Shown piece after piece: positions 34,701 through 46,366 of a DNA stretch of 64,000 nucleotides (position 1 is the first letter of the stretch; every line of letters starts with the position of its first letter). Both the position numbers and the translations under genes were made by a program. The notes beneath the pieces are model-generated. The model was not told the DNA's origin, searched no databases, and was given only the letters and a program-made list of their open reading frames with translations. This DNA is from Pyrenochaeta sp. MPI-SDFR-AT-0127 (lineage: Eukaryota; Ascomycota; Dothideomycetes; Pleosporales; Cucurbitariaceae): NCBI GenBank assembly GCA_020747015.1, contig JAGTJM010000002.1:124001-188000 (forward strand). The letters are read 5' to 3'.

Positions 34701-36348
34701 TCACCGTAATGACGAGTTGCGCTTAGGCTGGACACTTTCCTTTGTCACTCTACCTCTGCCTGTGCCGCTCAACCGCCCATTGAGTCGTGCCTCCTCATCA
34801 AAGCTTGGCCTTTTGCTATTCTCGTGCTCGCTATCGTCGGCCAGGTCGCCGAGTTCAAACTGATTCTCGACGTCGTAATCGTGCATCAACGCTCCTCGAT
34901 CCCCTCGGTCTGCATAACTCTCCCTTCTGCTCGCATTAGTAGCTAGGAAGCGCTCGTTCATGATTTCCTCACTTCGCCTAGCTTGCATGCTGCGGCGAGT
35001 GGGGAAACCCGAGATAGCGTCCGAGGGCGGGCCGTCGGAGAATTGGGAACCGAGGTTTTTGTTGCCGTTGGGGTCCTCGCGCGAGAGGTTGAGTAGGTAG
35101 ACGCCGGAGAAGATGATGAGGAAGCCGCAAAGAAGTGAGATTGTGTTGACGGCGGAAGTGGTGTTGAAGCCCTGGAAGAGCAGGCACGAGGCAATGAGGG
35201 TGCAGGTGGTAAATGTTACGTAGTAGAGGGGGTTAACACTGAGAGACGTTAGTCTTGATAACTCACAACTTCGAATCAGAGTACAGGAAACGTACATGTT
35301 GGTTGAGAATTGACTCAATGCCTTATTGAAGTAATTCATCTGCGTCAGGATGCAGCCTACGATCATAATGACGAATACATAAGTACTCGGATGTGTAAAC
35401 TGGTTGTTACCCGCGAATGTCATCTTGAGCGCAAGGCCAAAAGCCTTGATGAACATGATGGAGACAGAGCCCGTAGTCGAGCAGATGGAGAGGTAGATGA
35501 GGGGATTCTTCTTGCCGTATCGTGGGGCAATCTTGTAGATCATGAAGACGGAGAAGATGGCGACGAAGGCGCAGTAGAATAAGAAGCCTACAAATCGTAC
35601 AGGTTAGTGCTGATAGTGGACATCCAGAATATCAAAAGACGTACCAGGCTGTAATGCGAGGTTCAAGATCTCGTCCACGCTCGAGACTTCCTTGTCCGGC
35701 GGCGCATGAAGTACGATGATGACTGAGCCGATCAGACATATGGCACAGCCAATCTTGCCCAAAAGACCGAGTTGTTCTTTCAAAAAGTACGAGCCCAGAA
35801 CCGCGCCGATGAGGACTGAGAGCGCTCCTAGCGGCGTAACGAGAATCGCTGGCGCAAACGCATATGCCGCGAAGTTGAATATCTCGCCGAGTACCACTAG
35901 CACACGTTAACCATACCCTTGGCCCGTGTTGTGGAGTATGCGCTCACTCGTTGTTATGCCAAACCACCATGTAGGGTTTTGCAGATATCCGAAGCCGTCG
36001 CCGTCAAAGCCATGTTTTTCCATGGAGGCATTGAGACCCTATACCGCCACTGGTTAGTTCCTCAAGTCCATTTTATGCGACTGTCGAGCTCGGTGGGTGG
36101 GAGGGAGGGAGACAGGTGTGCACATGACGGTGGAGGCGAGCGCGACGAACCTTCTTCGTTATGACAAAACTTGCCCCTAGAGCACTGCATTAGCATGATC
36201 CATTGTCGGCGGTGTCCAGAACGGCATACCGATAGCTAGTGACGAGCTCACGGCCAGCATGAGGCCGATATATCTGTCCACAGCGTCAGTCCTTTAGCCG
36301 TCACATGGCTCGTGCAAGGGCGACAGCAACGCACTTGTCTTCCACCAT
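34701..36348 (-). CDS. NIPA-type magnesium transporter
   Basis: Model (complement): 36335-36348, 36230-36273, 36151-36176, 35948-36038, 35645-35896, 35296-35587, 34701-35238. Seven exons, 418 residues, closing in frame. The start MVEDKYIGLMLAVSSS and the joined SFVITKKGLNAS and TWWFGI segments are characteristic of the NIPA/DUF803 family. About nine membrane segments follow, including GEIFNFAAYAFAPAILVTPL, the EamA-like signature. The last 120 residues are a hydrophilic, acidic cytosolic tail. Family members transport Mg2+ at plasma or endosomal membranes. Introns are 51-112 nt, most with CTAAC branch points; the 14-nt and 26-nt exons are notable. It converges with APC4. Confidence 0.92.
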
Positions 36349-38177
36349 GATGCCGCCAGAAGAGGTCTTTGCCTCTGAGTGGTGTGTATGTCTCCCTCCA
36401 AAGAAATGTGGGCACAGTGGTCGCGGTTGTGGTGCTGCGGTGTGTTGCTAGTGCGATGCGCTTGGGGGTTATCGATAGGGTCTGTGTCGTGGCCGAGGCA
36501 GCTCGCGAGCGGGTGAGGGCGAAGCGAATGCGCAGGCGCACTGTGGACGTTGGAGCTGAGCCAAGTGCAATGGATGGGTATGCGACAAGCAGGAGAGCGA
36601 GCGGCTATGTGGCAGTGACTGCGACTGCAGGACGAATATCGGGGGGGTGCGCAGCGATTAACGTTTCACCAAACGCCTGTTCCTGATCCTGATCCTGTTC
36701 CTGTTCCTGATCAAGGGTCCGGGGGTCTTGTAAACGAGTGAATGTGGGACAGCAGTCCGTCGCGGGTCGCAAATCGCTCCAGGGAGGGCTATGGAAATGT
36801 CAAAAACACCATCAGAAACGGGACGGGCACATCACACGTATTATGGTCACGGAGGCAGGGCGCGCAGGGAGAGCGCCGCGGGTTTATCGATAGTCACTCA
36901 ACAAGGTGGCGTGCTGGTCTCGCTGTTTCACGGCGGCACATGCAGGGGCGCACGTATTTTGGCGTCCAGCCTCAAAACGTTCCAGGGCACGCTCGGGCTG
37001 CTGATCCCTTCTGCCAATTCTGAGACGACGCGTATCTTGACCCTGCAATTCCCAGGTCCTCGGCACACATTGCTGCCTCCTTGGGGTTCTTCTCAAAATC
37101 ATGTATATTGACCTTCATTTCCTCTACCTCTTCAACAAATTTCGCACCCGTCGCTCCCTGGTGCGAAACTTACAGCTCGTGTGGCGCAGCTGGGATGGGG
37201 ATGCTTTCTGGCTTGCACTATCGAAGGCGAGACCAAAATAGCTCTTCCATAAGCGTCTCCCCCACACAGTCAATAGACAGAGTGCTGACATTGCAACGGT
37301 TACGGGACACTTCGATTGAACTATCCATCGAAAAGGGGTAAGCTAATATACAGTGCAACCACATGCTTTCGCCAAACTATCGCCCCCGCAATTACGAAAG
37401 CTGACAAGAAGGCTGGATTAGTCCTCCGCCTTTCGAAGTCCAATATGAGGAATTTCGATCTGCCGGCCGGCCTTACAGCAGTACTCGGCGCCGAGTCGTG
37501 CTTCCTAACCATCTTGTACAGCCACGTGTAATCGCTGCCATGGCCTTGTGTAGTAGCGCGCTGACGAATGATGACCCACAACGCTTACTCCGAAATCCAA
37601 AATGGGTATGTAACGCCGGAAACATGTTCGAGAATGGTGAGAGCTGTCCTTGCTCGGTTGACAAGGCTGTGGGAAACCGTTTTCCCCAACATGCAACTAC
37701 TCCTCCCAAACGCCTTTCTGCACAGCCCAGTGTTTTCCTTCTCCAAAATGCCCTAAAGGGCAGAAGGAGATGCAGAAAAAGTAATGTTGGATCGCCTTGA
37801 ACTTGATTGCCCCTCGCTTGGCAGACGAGAGGGTTGCAAGTATACTTTACATACCTTTCAGATGGTCGTACAGCTGGTCTATGACAGCTGCGATAAATTC
37901 AACGCTTGGATCATAGCGCGCTTCCACTGTGGCATGGGTAAAGTTGCATCTACTGTTAGTACATAGTTCACGAAATTAGAGAAAGCGGGAGTAGTGACGT
38001 TGGGTGTGGCATGGAAAGGGTGCTGAATCCAAAATGTTCGCCTACGCAATTTCCTCGTCGCCGCGGCGCGATGGTGGTCGAAGTGTCAAAGTCGTAAGGA
38101 TTAATAAAAGCTGTCGGTTAGTAGAACCATGGTATCCGGAGACTGGGCCAACGAGAGACGGGGAGGACGGAGGGTGT
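36349..38177. other. Intergenic with a hexanucleotide repeat
   Basis: No gene supported. At 36677-36712 six tandem CTGTTC/CTGATC units occur. Small frames on both strands around 36,740-37,800 lack motifs. This region holds the NIPA promoter and the 3' flank of the acidic protein gene. Confidence 0.55.
36677..36712. repeat. Hexanucleotide repeat, six units
   Basis: CTGTTC and CTGATC units alternate over 36 bp with no interruption, about 330 bp upstream of the NIPA start codon. Confidence 0.9.
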
Positions 38178-40643
38178 TCACACTCTGGGTCGCTTGGCGT
38201 CTGGCACAAAAAAGTCAATATCAAAGGTTCGCTTGTGAGACGGAACGTGATCAAGCGTACCTATGGAGTCGAGTGCATCATCCACTCCATGTCCAGCTTC
38301 ATCAACTGATCTCTTTAGTCCTTGTGAGGACACATCCTTGAACTCAGTCGATGAAGCTGTCTCAGGATCTGCAGCCGAAGACACTGCGGCCGCAGCTTGC
38401 TCAACCGCACCGTCCTCCTCGTAGTCTTGGGCCGTGGTGTTATCATGAACGAGAACCGCATCCTCTGGAAGATTCGAGGTAGGCTCTTGGTCAGTGGCCC
38501 ACTCATGTCCCGTGTTTAGATCCAAGAAATCATCGGTACCCGCAAAATCGTTCAAACCCGTCGTAGGGTTGTCACCAGCGTTGAAGTCAGCGCCGTTCAT
38601 AAAATCAAGCTGCAGTTGCTGGTCAAGACCTTGATACTGAAACCCAGCGTAATCTTGGTTAGCATCGCCGTCCGTCTGAAAACCCTGGAACGGATCCTCT
38701 TGATCGAAGGCTTGGTCATAGTTCTGGTATGACTGTGCAGTGTCATCGATGCCATCTAATAGCTGATCGTTGAACTGATTGTCGTTCTCGTCTTCACCAT
38801 GGAAATCAACTTCATGGTTCTCGTTGCCTTGGTCATCTTGGCTAGGAGCGACCTCGGCATCCACACCATCCTGCCCAGTAGCAGCATCGTCACCTTGAAC
38901 AGTGGAGGACGAGGGTGACGGTTCGTTGATATCTGCTTGCTTTGTTTCCTCGACGTCCTCCTGGCCTTCATCGTCACTGTAATCAAGGAGGTCGTCCTCC
39001 TTCTGCTCCCGCCGTGCGGCAGACTCGGTAGTTTCCTCGTTGTGTGGATCCGAGAGTAGCGGCTGCTGTTGGTAATCTGCATGATCATGGGTAAAGCTGG
39101 GATTTTCCCCAGAGACAAGGTCATCTACATGACTTGAATCTTGCTCAAGAAACACGCCCGCAGAAGATGCGCCCTCATTGGCTTGTTCATCAAACTGTTC
39201 CGGGTCCTGTGTATCGGCGTGCTCTGTGTATACAGTCTGCTGTTCTTGACCTTCATGATCGCTTTGATCGACTTCTTGTTGTGCATCTTCGTCATCCGCC
39301 GATACGCTGTCATCATGCTCTGCTTCTTCTTGCTCAGCATCGTCCCAATCAGTTGCTTCATGCTCAGTTGAGGCACCAGAAAAGACATTGCTGAAGTGAG
39401 TTTCGCCAGCAACAACAGCAGCATCCAGCCCAGAATAGCCGCTTCCCTGATCTGCGTATTTTGCAATATCAGATAGAAGCGTAACAAATCGCGGTCGAAA
39501 TAAAAGTGAACAATAGAACGAATCCGGCTCATTGTTACCGTCTTGTGCATGCAGGCTATGATATAGGCTAACCAAACGTTCTAGTGAGACGGCAACGCAA
39601 GCTGTGTTGTCCTCATAGAGCTCCAAGTTGTGCAAATGATCGAAGCGGAAGCCTATCTCGTGTTCATTCGACACATCATCGCCAAGCGAGGTCCGGCATG
39701 CATGGAATAGATCAGACATGCTCGATTTGGCCAACGATAGATCATCGAGAAGCCAGTCACCGCTGTCGTCCGGGTCATGTTGCTTGAAGAGCCATAACTC
39801 GTTACCCGCGTAGTTGACCGTGACAGGTTGTAGATCAGACGACTGTTGATCTTGCCGATCACTATCAACAGCAGCTTGGGTATCTTCGTGGTCTTCGTGG
39901 GAAACACCATGATCACTATGGTCATTCTCATCTTCGTCAGCATAGCTTTCATGTTCTTGTAATAGAACTCCGCCATCCTCGCCATCTGTATGGCCATGCT
40001 CTTCATGGTGAGTATCTGAATGATGATCGTGATGACTACTTGCTTGACTGTGGCTATCAGTGCCTTCCACATCTGCACCTTGGTTGGCTTGCTCGTAATC
40101 CTGATTGTGTTGCTCGTGTGGCTCCGAAGTCTCGCCGATTTCGGGTGCCACTGTCTCCGTTGTATCTTGATGTTCAGATGTCTCGTCATCTTCGTGGTGT
40201 TCTGCACTGGATTGCTCCTGTTTTGACGACGAATATGAGGTCTTCTGGTTCTGTTGGCCCTCGTCGTCGGAGTAATCAAGTAAATCTTCGTCTGGTGGCG
40301 CGAGCGTTTGTGTCTGTGTTACAGCAGCGTGGTCTGTCGAAGGTTGCTCTGTGACAACATTTACATCTTCATCCTGGTAGACATAGTCCTCTTCGATGAA
40401 GTCCTCGTGGTCCGCCATGAAGTCGTCTTGATCTCCTGGGGCTGTTGCCGTATTCAAGGCGCTGACTGACGCAGCATCGTTGATTGACACATCATCGTCA
40501 TCCTGTCCATGAGCGGGAGCTGCAGGCTCCAGATCCAACTCGATGTCACCATCGCCAAAATCAAGGCCACTATCAGAATGCAAGTCCATGTCGTCAGGAA
40601 CCGATATCTCGAGGTTGGGTATAGCTTGTGCAGCAGTGGCCAT
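38178..40643 (-). CDS. Large acidic protein of unknown function
   Basis: Intronless, 821 codons from the ATG at 40643; an in-frame GTG lies 16 codons upstream. The protein is very rich in Asp, Glu, Gln, His and Ser and is probably mostly disordered. One segment (about residues 274-405) looks folded, with TVNYAGNELWLFKQ, GDWLLDDLSLAKSSMSDLF and LVSLYHSLHAQ. The motif LLDYSDDEGQ occurs twice (near residues 121 and 552). The C-terminus carries basic clusters (HKRTFDIDFF, DAKRPRV) that could act as nuclear signals. Conservation of the short folded part within filamentous fungi is likely, but I cannot name a family. A nuclear or chromatin-related role is inference from composition only. It is divergent from the delta-COP gene with 844 bp between starts. 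Confidence 0.75.
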   Translation of the reverse strand: MATAAQAIPNLEISVPDDMDLHSDSGLDFGDGDIELDLEPAAPAHGQDDDDVSINDAASVSALNTATAPGDQDDFMADHEDFIEEDYVYQDEDVNVVTEQPSTDHAAVTQTQTLAPPDEDLLDYSDDEGQQNQKTSYSSSKQEQSSAEHHEDDETSEHQDTTETVAPEIGETSEPHEQHNQDYEQANQGADVEGTDSHSQASSHHDHHSDTHHEEHGHTDGEDGGVLLQEHESYADEDENDHSDHGVSHEDHEDTQAAVDSDRQDQQSSDLQPVTVNYAGNELWLFKQHDPDDSGDWLLDDLSLAKSSMSDLFHACRTSLGDDVSNEHEIGFRFDHLHNLELYEDNTACVAVSLERLVSLYHSLHAQDGNNEPDSFYCSLLFRPRFVTLLSDIAKYADQGSGYSGLDAAVVAGETHFSNVFSGASTEHEATDWDDAEQEEAEHDDSVSADDEDAQQEVDQSDHEGQEQQTVYTEHADTQDPEQFDEQANEGASSAGVFLEQDSSHVDDLVSGENPSFTHDHADYQQQPLLSDPHNEETTESAARREQKEDDLLDYSDDEGQEDVEETKQADINEPSPSSSTVQGDDAATGQDGVDAEVAPSQDDQGNENHEVDFHGEDENDNQFNDQLLDGIDDTAQSYQNYDQAFDQEDPFQGFQTDGDANQDYAGFQYQGLDQQLQLDFMNGADFNAGDNPTTGLNDFAGTDDFLDLNTGHEWATDQEPTSNLPEDAVLVHDNTTAQDYEEDGAVEQAAAAVSSAADPETASSTEFKDVSSQGLKRSVDEAGHGVDDALDSIGTLDHVPSHKRTFDIDFFVPDAKRPRV

Positions 40644-41487
40644 CTTATGTACGATCGAATCAAGAAGCAACGCTTGCTTTTTGCTGTTCACTATGCGCAG
40701 GTAAAGGAGCGTGTCGAGCGCGTCGCGACTGTGCGGGTGACGAGTGGATGCGCCAGCCGTGGAACGTAAAGGTTGGTTCCTTGATCAGTACGCAGTGTTG
40801 GCGTGGGAGACTATGAGCACATCGCGGCGCATTTGAAAGCGTTTTCGAAGTTGGTTTGGTGCGTCAAGGGAGAGGCGTCGAGGAGTGTCGGGAAATGAGA
40901 CAAAGAATGGTCCGTTGGTGTCACGCCAAGAATGGTAAGTGCACCGCGAAAGCGGCAAGTGGCGGACAGGAATGCGATACTGATCGACGTGAGGACAGGC
41001 ACCTGAAGAAATGGAAGGTTGCAGAGTAGACACGTCGAAGGGTAGGGTCTGTAGTCTGGTCGCAGTCTGCTGTAGGACGGAAGTAGATGTTGGGTTGCTT
41101 TTGCAAGGTGGTGGAGTTGCTGGCCAGGGAGGAGCTGTTTAAGCGCAGAACCGACGCTAGGCAAACGCAAGCTGCACGTGACGTACAAGTGTCCACATGG
41201 AACCTCCAAGTGTTGCGACTGGCGGGACGGTACTGCGAGGAGCTCTCGAGGACAGCTGTAATATTTTCCAAGCCGGCACGCCCATCGCGTCTTGTTCTTC
41301 GCTCGAGCAGACCTTTCTTCCTCTCCTTTTCCACATTGGGGTCGTGGTTGGGTTCCTCCGCAATTTCCAGTCTCGATAATATCCCCTCCATCTCTCGGCT
41401 TCACCTCCACGCTGCCATAGACGAACACAAACCCCCTGTTTGGACGATTGTGCGTGATCAACCACGGGCAACTAAACATCAGCAACA
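40644..41487. promoter_or_regulatory. Divergent promoter region, acidic protein gene and delta-COP
   Basis: 844 bp between start codons. Long frames exist here on both strands (up to 281 codons at 40811-41656 minus) but they overlap delta-COP exons or lack domains, so they are treated as chance. Confidence 0.5.
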
Positions 41488-43186
41488 ATGGTACCAAAAC
41501 AGCCATACCTGGACGCAAGTGCTGTCCAACAACCAAGCTGACCCAATATTCAGGTCGTCCTCGCAGCTTCAATATGTACCAGAGGCGGCAAAGCCGTTCT
41601 CTCGCGCCAATTCCGCGAAATGCAGCGCTCCCGTATCGAAGCCCTCCTCGCATCATTCCCGAAGCTCGCAGATAGCGGAACCCAACACACCATCTGCGAA
41701 CAGGACAATGTGCGCTACGTCTACCAGCCCCTCGACGAGCTTTACATGGTATTGATCACCAATCTGCAATCCAATATCCTACAAGACATCAACTCGCTGC
41801 ACCTCTTTGCGCAGGTTGTGTCGTCGATATGCAAGTCCCTCGATGAGCGCGAGATCCTCAAGAATGCGTTTGAGCTGCTCACCGCATTCGATGAGATTGT
41901 CACGCTGGGATACAGGGAGAACTTGACCATGAGCCAGATCAAGACCTTCTTGGACATGGAGTCTCACGAAGAGAGGATCCAGGAGATCATCGCGAGAAAC
42001 AAGGAACTCGAGGCGAGTGAGGAGCGCAAACGCCGTGCGAAACAGCTTGAGATGCAACGGAAAGAGATGTCAAGGTCTCAACGAGCTGGTGGTGGCATGG
42101 GCGGAGGAGGAATGGGCGGCGGCATGGGTCGCTCACCGTCATATCCTGCGTTCACTCCCAGTGTTCCGACTACTAATGTCACAGATACCTATGACAGCTA
42201 CGAGGCAGCGAAGAAAAAGACAACAAGTAAACCGCTGGCTCTGGGCAAGAAGGGCATGCAACTCGGAAAAAAGAACAAAACCAACAACATGTACGAGCAA
42301 GTCACCGGTGGCCTACCAGTCGAGGAAGAACCGCTCGTCTCTCCGAAGCCATCTGCACCCGCGGCCGCCGCTCCTGCAAGCGCTCGCCAATCGACGTCGA
42401 CCGACCGCGAGGCTGTACATATCACGACCAACGAGTCAATCTCCGCCCGCCTAGACCGTGAAGGTCTTCTCAAGTCTTTTGAAGTCAAGGGAGAGATGCA
42501 GCTCAAGATTACCGACCCCTCGTTCACACAGGTCAAGCTTGACCTCGCCACCGGGGACACTCGCGGCGCGCAGTTGATGACACATCCAAAGGTCGACAAG
42601 ACAGTGTTCAGGAATGACAAGGTCATCCAGCTCGCGGACACGAGCAAGGGATTCCCTTCGAACATGGGTATCGGTGTGATGAAGTGGAAGCTTGCACCAC
42701 GGCCCGATGATGTATCTGATCCGCCTATTACGTTCCGGGTCTGGGTTGAGGATGCGGGTGGCATGTTCAACATTACTGTGGAGTACGAATTGACTGGCGG
42801 CGACTCACTCAAGGACGTCACAGTCACCATCCCTTACGAGACTGACGAGCCTAACGTTTCCTCCTTCGATGCAGTATACGAGGTCAGCGGTGATAGCATC
42901 GAGTGGAACATTGGTGCAGTAGACGAAGCGAACAGCTCTGGCAGCTTCGAGTTCGAGGCGCAAGCTGGCAACGATACCGAGTTCTTCCCCATGCGTGTCC
43001 GATTCGCCAAGAGTACGCCTTATGTAGACGTCGATGTAGGTCGCTCTCTTCCCCAACGTACAGCGCTTGTCATCTGTATACTAATCATTGTAACAGGTCT
43101 CATCCGTAACCCTGCTCTCCATGAACCAAGATATCAGCTTCTCCAAAGACGTCAAGTCCGTTGCCGAGGTGTACGAGATTGCATAG
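41488..43186 (+). CDS. RET2: Coatomer subunit delta (delta-COP)
   Basis: Model: 41488-41490, 41554-43035, 43097-43186, 524 residues. Exon 1 is the ATG alone. The 63-nt intron begins right after it (GTACCA...CAG) and the next exon continues VVLAASICTRGGKAVLSRQF, the invariant delta-COP start. The N-terminal longin-type domain is followed by a linker with Gly/Met-rich stretches (GGGMGGGGMGGGMG) and a C-terminal mu-homology domain starting about residue 270. The last exon ends KDVKSVAEVYEIA. Delta-COP is part of the COPI F-subcomplex for Golgi-to-ER retrograde transport and binds tryptophan-based motifs through its MHD. Length fits fungal orthologues. Confidence 0.95.
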
Positions 43187-44312
43187 ACCAGCACTTTGCA
43201 GGAAGGCAGAGACTGTTGGCAGCTACGTCTTCAGCTATTATCAAAGACACCGTTAGCGTAGACAAATTCCAAACAAAACATGATTACCTGAATCCCACTG
43301 CCAGTCGCAATACATGGTTTTGCTCTTTCACTCTTAGCACATTTCCGATTCCTACCTCTCGTTATCCTGTCCTCTCATCCCACCCATTCCGTTATACGAC
43401 CGTATCTTCCATCTCGAGCGCCCCCCTCCCCCCCAACTCACATCCACAGGTCTACATGCATGTTTCATGTTTTCCTCTACGTATACTGATTCATCGTCCT
43501 CTCTCTGTACCCACATCTCCGCCCCCAATTCCCTTCCATCTCTGTTTCCTGTACCCATACATGCTTAAACACGTATAAATATGGTGCTGCGCCTGAATCG
43601 TACGTCGTGTTTCGCGGCGTTTCTCCTGGTGGGACAAGAGGATGACGCTGGCTGCTTACCCGCGGGTGGGGCCCGTTTTGTTGCGAAACGGAGAATGGGC
43701 AGATTGGAGGATTCTGTGATTATGTGGGACAAATGTTTGACAATGGGGGTGGAGTGTGGTGCAGTGAGGGACGCCTGATGGGGGTGGGTGGGTGGGCGCG
43801 GGCATGCAAGCGGCTGTGTATCCACGTTCACGCGTACTTGGGGACGAAGATAAGGGTTTGGTATCATTAATCATTGGCATTGCGACGTGTAGTGTGTGAC
43901 GCTGCTATTCTATTACGCAAAACATTGCTGCGAAAAGCTATCATGTAGCGTTTATTCCTCATGTTCTCTTTGTCTCGCTCTCCAATCGTACAATTTGTGA
44001 AAGTAGGGTATCTTCTCTTGCAGCGCTTTCCAACTTTGTTTCCTTCAACGCGGCTTCCTCGCAAGTGGCTGTCTCAAGTATGTGACTTGTCTAAATTCGT
44101 TAAAAGTAGGTAAAAAAAAAAAAACACACGCGATGCCGCTCAACGAAACAAACGCTGCTGATGCTATCGGAAAATACAGGTGAATCTCAATCAAACATGC
44201 TGTACATGAATTTTTTCAAAACAGAACCGGCCGTTAATATGAGTATATAAAGAATCGTAAATGTCGAACAAAAGTATGTGGTCGATGACGAGACCTGCGA
44301 AGTATAGTTTGC
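43187..44312. other. Intergenic, convergent 3' region
   Basis: Lies between the stops of delta-COP and the AMPK-CBM gene. Contains C/T-rich sequence (43,330-43,560) and an A13 run at 44112-44124, but no gene. Confidence 0.6.
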
Positions 44313-46366
44313 TCAGATAACGGACTCGCCAAGGAAGGCAAAATCGTCCATTAGCGCGTTTAGCTGGCTTGTAGAGCTCTCGCGCTGAACACTGAAAGTC
44401 GGCTCTTGCAGGCTCGACTCGGTGATGGTGGTCTTGGAAGTAGTCTCATCGTCGGGTAAGCTGTATACGCCCAGGCCAAAGCATGCAGCCTGTCGGCGCG
44501 GAGCCGAGTCTGCGTGTTGGATGTCGAGATTGAAAAGATCGGAGCCGAAGGTGGAGATACGAAGGTCTTCGAGCTGCGGTGGTGTAGCTGAGAGGTAGAC
44601 GGTGCGCACATCCGCGTCTTCAAGATTCTCATCGTGTTCAAGTTTCGTGGGTGTACGTTTTTCTTCGTCCGTCTCTTCAACAAAGGAATATCGTATGGAC
44701 CTTCGTTGTAGAGGTGAGCCCGCATCGCTACAGTTGCTAGTGAGGGAACTAAAAGTGGGTGACTCCTCAGTGTCGTCCTCCGAAGTGGAGCAACTGTAGG
44801 CGAAGGAGTGGCTGCTCCAGGTTGAGAAGTGGCTGCGTGACTTCTCTTGGAATTGGATCCTCATATTCTCCAGACGTTCCGCATCTTCCTCTTCTTCGAG
44901 CTCCTCTTCTGGCTCTTCAGTGAGCGTGTCACTAACTGAAGGACTAGTACACGCAAACAATGGCGCAGGGGTTAGGTACCGAGGAAGTGCAGGAAGCTCC
45001 TTGTTTAGTGGAGCGTGACGCATGTTTGGACTATCATCACCACCATGGCTCGAAGTAGGGCGTTCGGTAGGGGCATGGGCTTCAAGCCAAGGTGATGGCC
45101 GCTCAAGTACAGGTGCAGAAGGAGTGTCATCCTCTACCAGTTGATCTGGAACTTGAAACTCTTGCTGGAACTTCGGCGATGAGAGCCATGGGTCATTTGA
45201 GAATAGGTAGTGCTGTGTCCTTCTTGTGTCTGATGAGTTGGCTCGACAGCGACTTCCGCCCAACTTGAATTCGCTCGTGACAACTGTTGATGGAACATGA
45301 GAGCGTCGTCTCTTCACGACAACCTCTTTGCCAACTGACGGCTCTAAAAAGTTGAAAAGTGAATCGTTATCAGGGTCCACCGGATGTGATGCCAAGGGTG
45401 AGAATTCCTTCCGTATGGTTGGCACTGGACGAGACACAAGAGTCGCTGAAGGCGGATCTCTGGTCGATGTAGGTAGAGCGGGTTGATAGACAGACAACGG
45501 AATCAAGTTGAGTTCCTCGTTAGTTGTGCTGATTAGTACGGGCGATCCAATCTCAAGGTCCTTGGATTTTGATGAGCTGCGATTCCTCGATGCCGATCGC
45601 TTTGACGCCAGTTTGTCCTTCAGGACCTTGAAGTCTGGGAAAATGGGCGTCGAAGGCATTCGTGGCGATGCAGAAGCGCTACGAGCATGTCTCACAACGT
45701 TTGGAGAAAGAAAACCATTAGCTGGAGGGTAAGTCGCCGATCTTGGAGCCCAAGGCGAAGGTGGAGGCATTGCGTAGGACCTTATGGTCGCAGGACCGAT
45801 CTGTGGAGAGGGAAAGAGCTGCAAAGGCGCAGGAGGCACAGGAGTGAGATAGCGATCTTTAGGGTTCCGTGTGAATGGGTCCAAAGTGTCAGAATAGTTG
45901 CGGCTGTGTCCTTCGCTAGGCAGATCCAGGACATTGAGGCGTTGACCAGGTAGAAGAGGACATAAAGTAGTCGACTCCTCTGAAGGATTGTGGCATTCCT
46001 CATCCTCATCTACCTTGTACTGGAAGAAGTCAATACGTGGGCTCGTCTAGTGGACTGTCTGACTTACGTAGTACCAATAGGTGCCACCCATCTTGAGAAG
46101 TCCGTCTCTTTTGGCGGACGGTCCGTCCAAGTCTCCGTCACAGATGATGTCTTTAAAGGTAAAGCAGCCTTTCCAGAAGTGACGCCCCCGACGTGCGTCA
46201 AGCTCGAGTGGATATGGCCGCGAAAAGTTGTCCCAAGATCCAAGTAAGACAACACTGCGAAATGCAGCCGGGCAGTGACTTGTAGCAAGAATAAGTTACA
46301 GCCTCGAAAAAGTGGCACACAAGGGAATACATACAAGAGAAAAGTGTGGAGCGTGGTGTTGTCCAT
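44313..46366 (-). CDS. Protein with N-terminal AMPK-type glycogen-binding domain
   Basis: Model (complement): 46335-46366, 46068-46278, 44313-46019, introns of 56 and 48 nt, 649 residues. The first about 130 residues form an AMPK1-CBM/CBM48-like early-set domain: MDNTTLHTFLF, VVLLGSWDNFSRPYPLELD, FWKGCFTFKDIICDGD, LKMGGTYWYYYKVDEDEECHN. The W and GSWDNF positions are those that contact glucans in this family. The remaining about 500 residues are a Ser/Pro-rich disordered tail with acidic clusters (EEPEEELEEEEDAE) and a conserved-looking end (LNALMDDFAFLGESVI). No enzyme domain is attached, so it is more likely a scaffold or carbohydrate-sensing protein than a kinase subunit. Orthologues with the same layout appear to be common in Dothideomycetes (from memory, not checked). 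Confidence 0.85.

Noticed and set aside
40811..41656. 281-codon minus-strand frame across the delta-COP start
   Set aside because: It overlaps delta-COP exons, has no domain and no convincing start; delta-COP N-terminal identity is strong.
41087..41755. 222-codon plus-strand frame in the delta-COP 5' region
   Set aside because: It runs through the delta-COP intron and exon 2 in another frame and has no motif.
42198..42830. 210-codon minus-strand frame
   Set aside because: Antisense of the delta-COP mu-homology domain; no independent support.
46047..46067. A 21-nt GT-AG segment that would keep an open frame in the AMPK-CBM gene
   Set aside because: Far too short for a fungal intron. The 48-nt intron 46020-46067 has a proper branch point and restores the domain sequence YWYYYKVDE.
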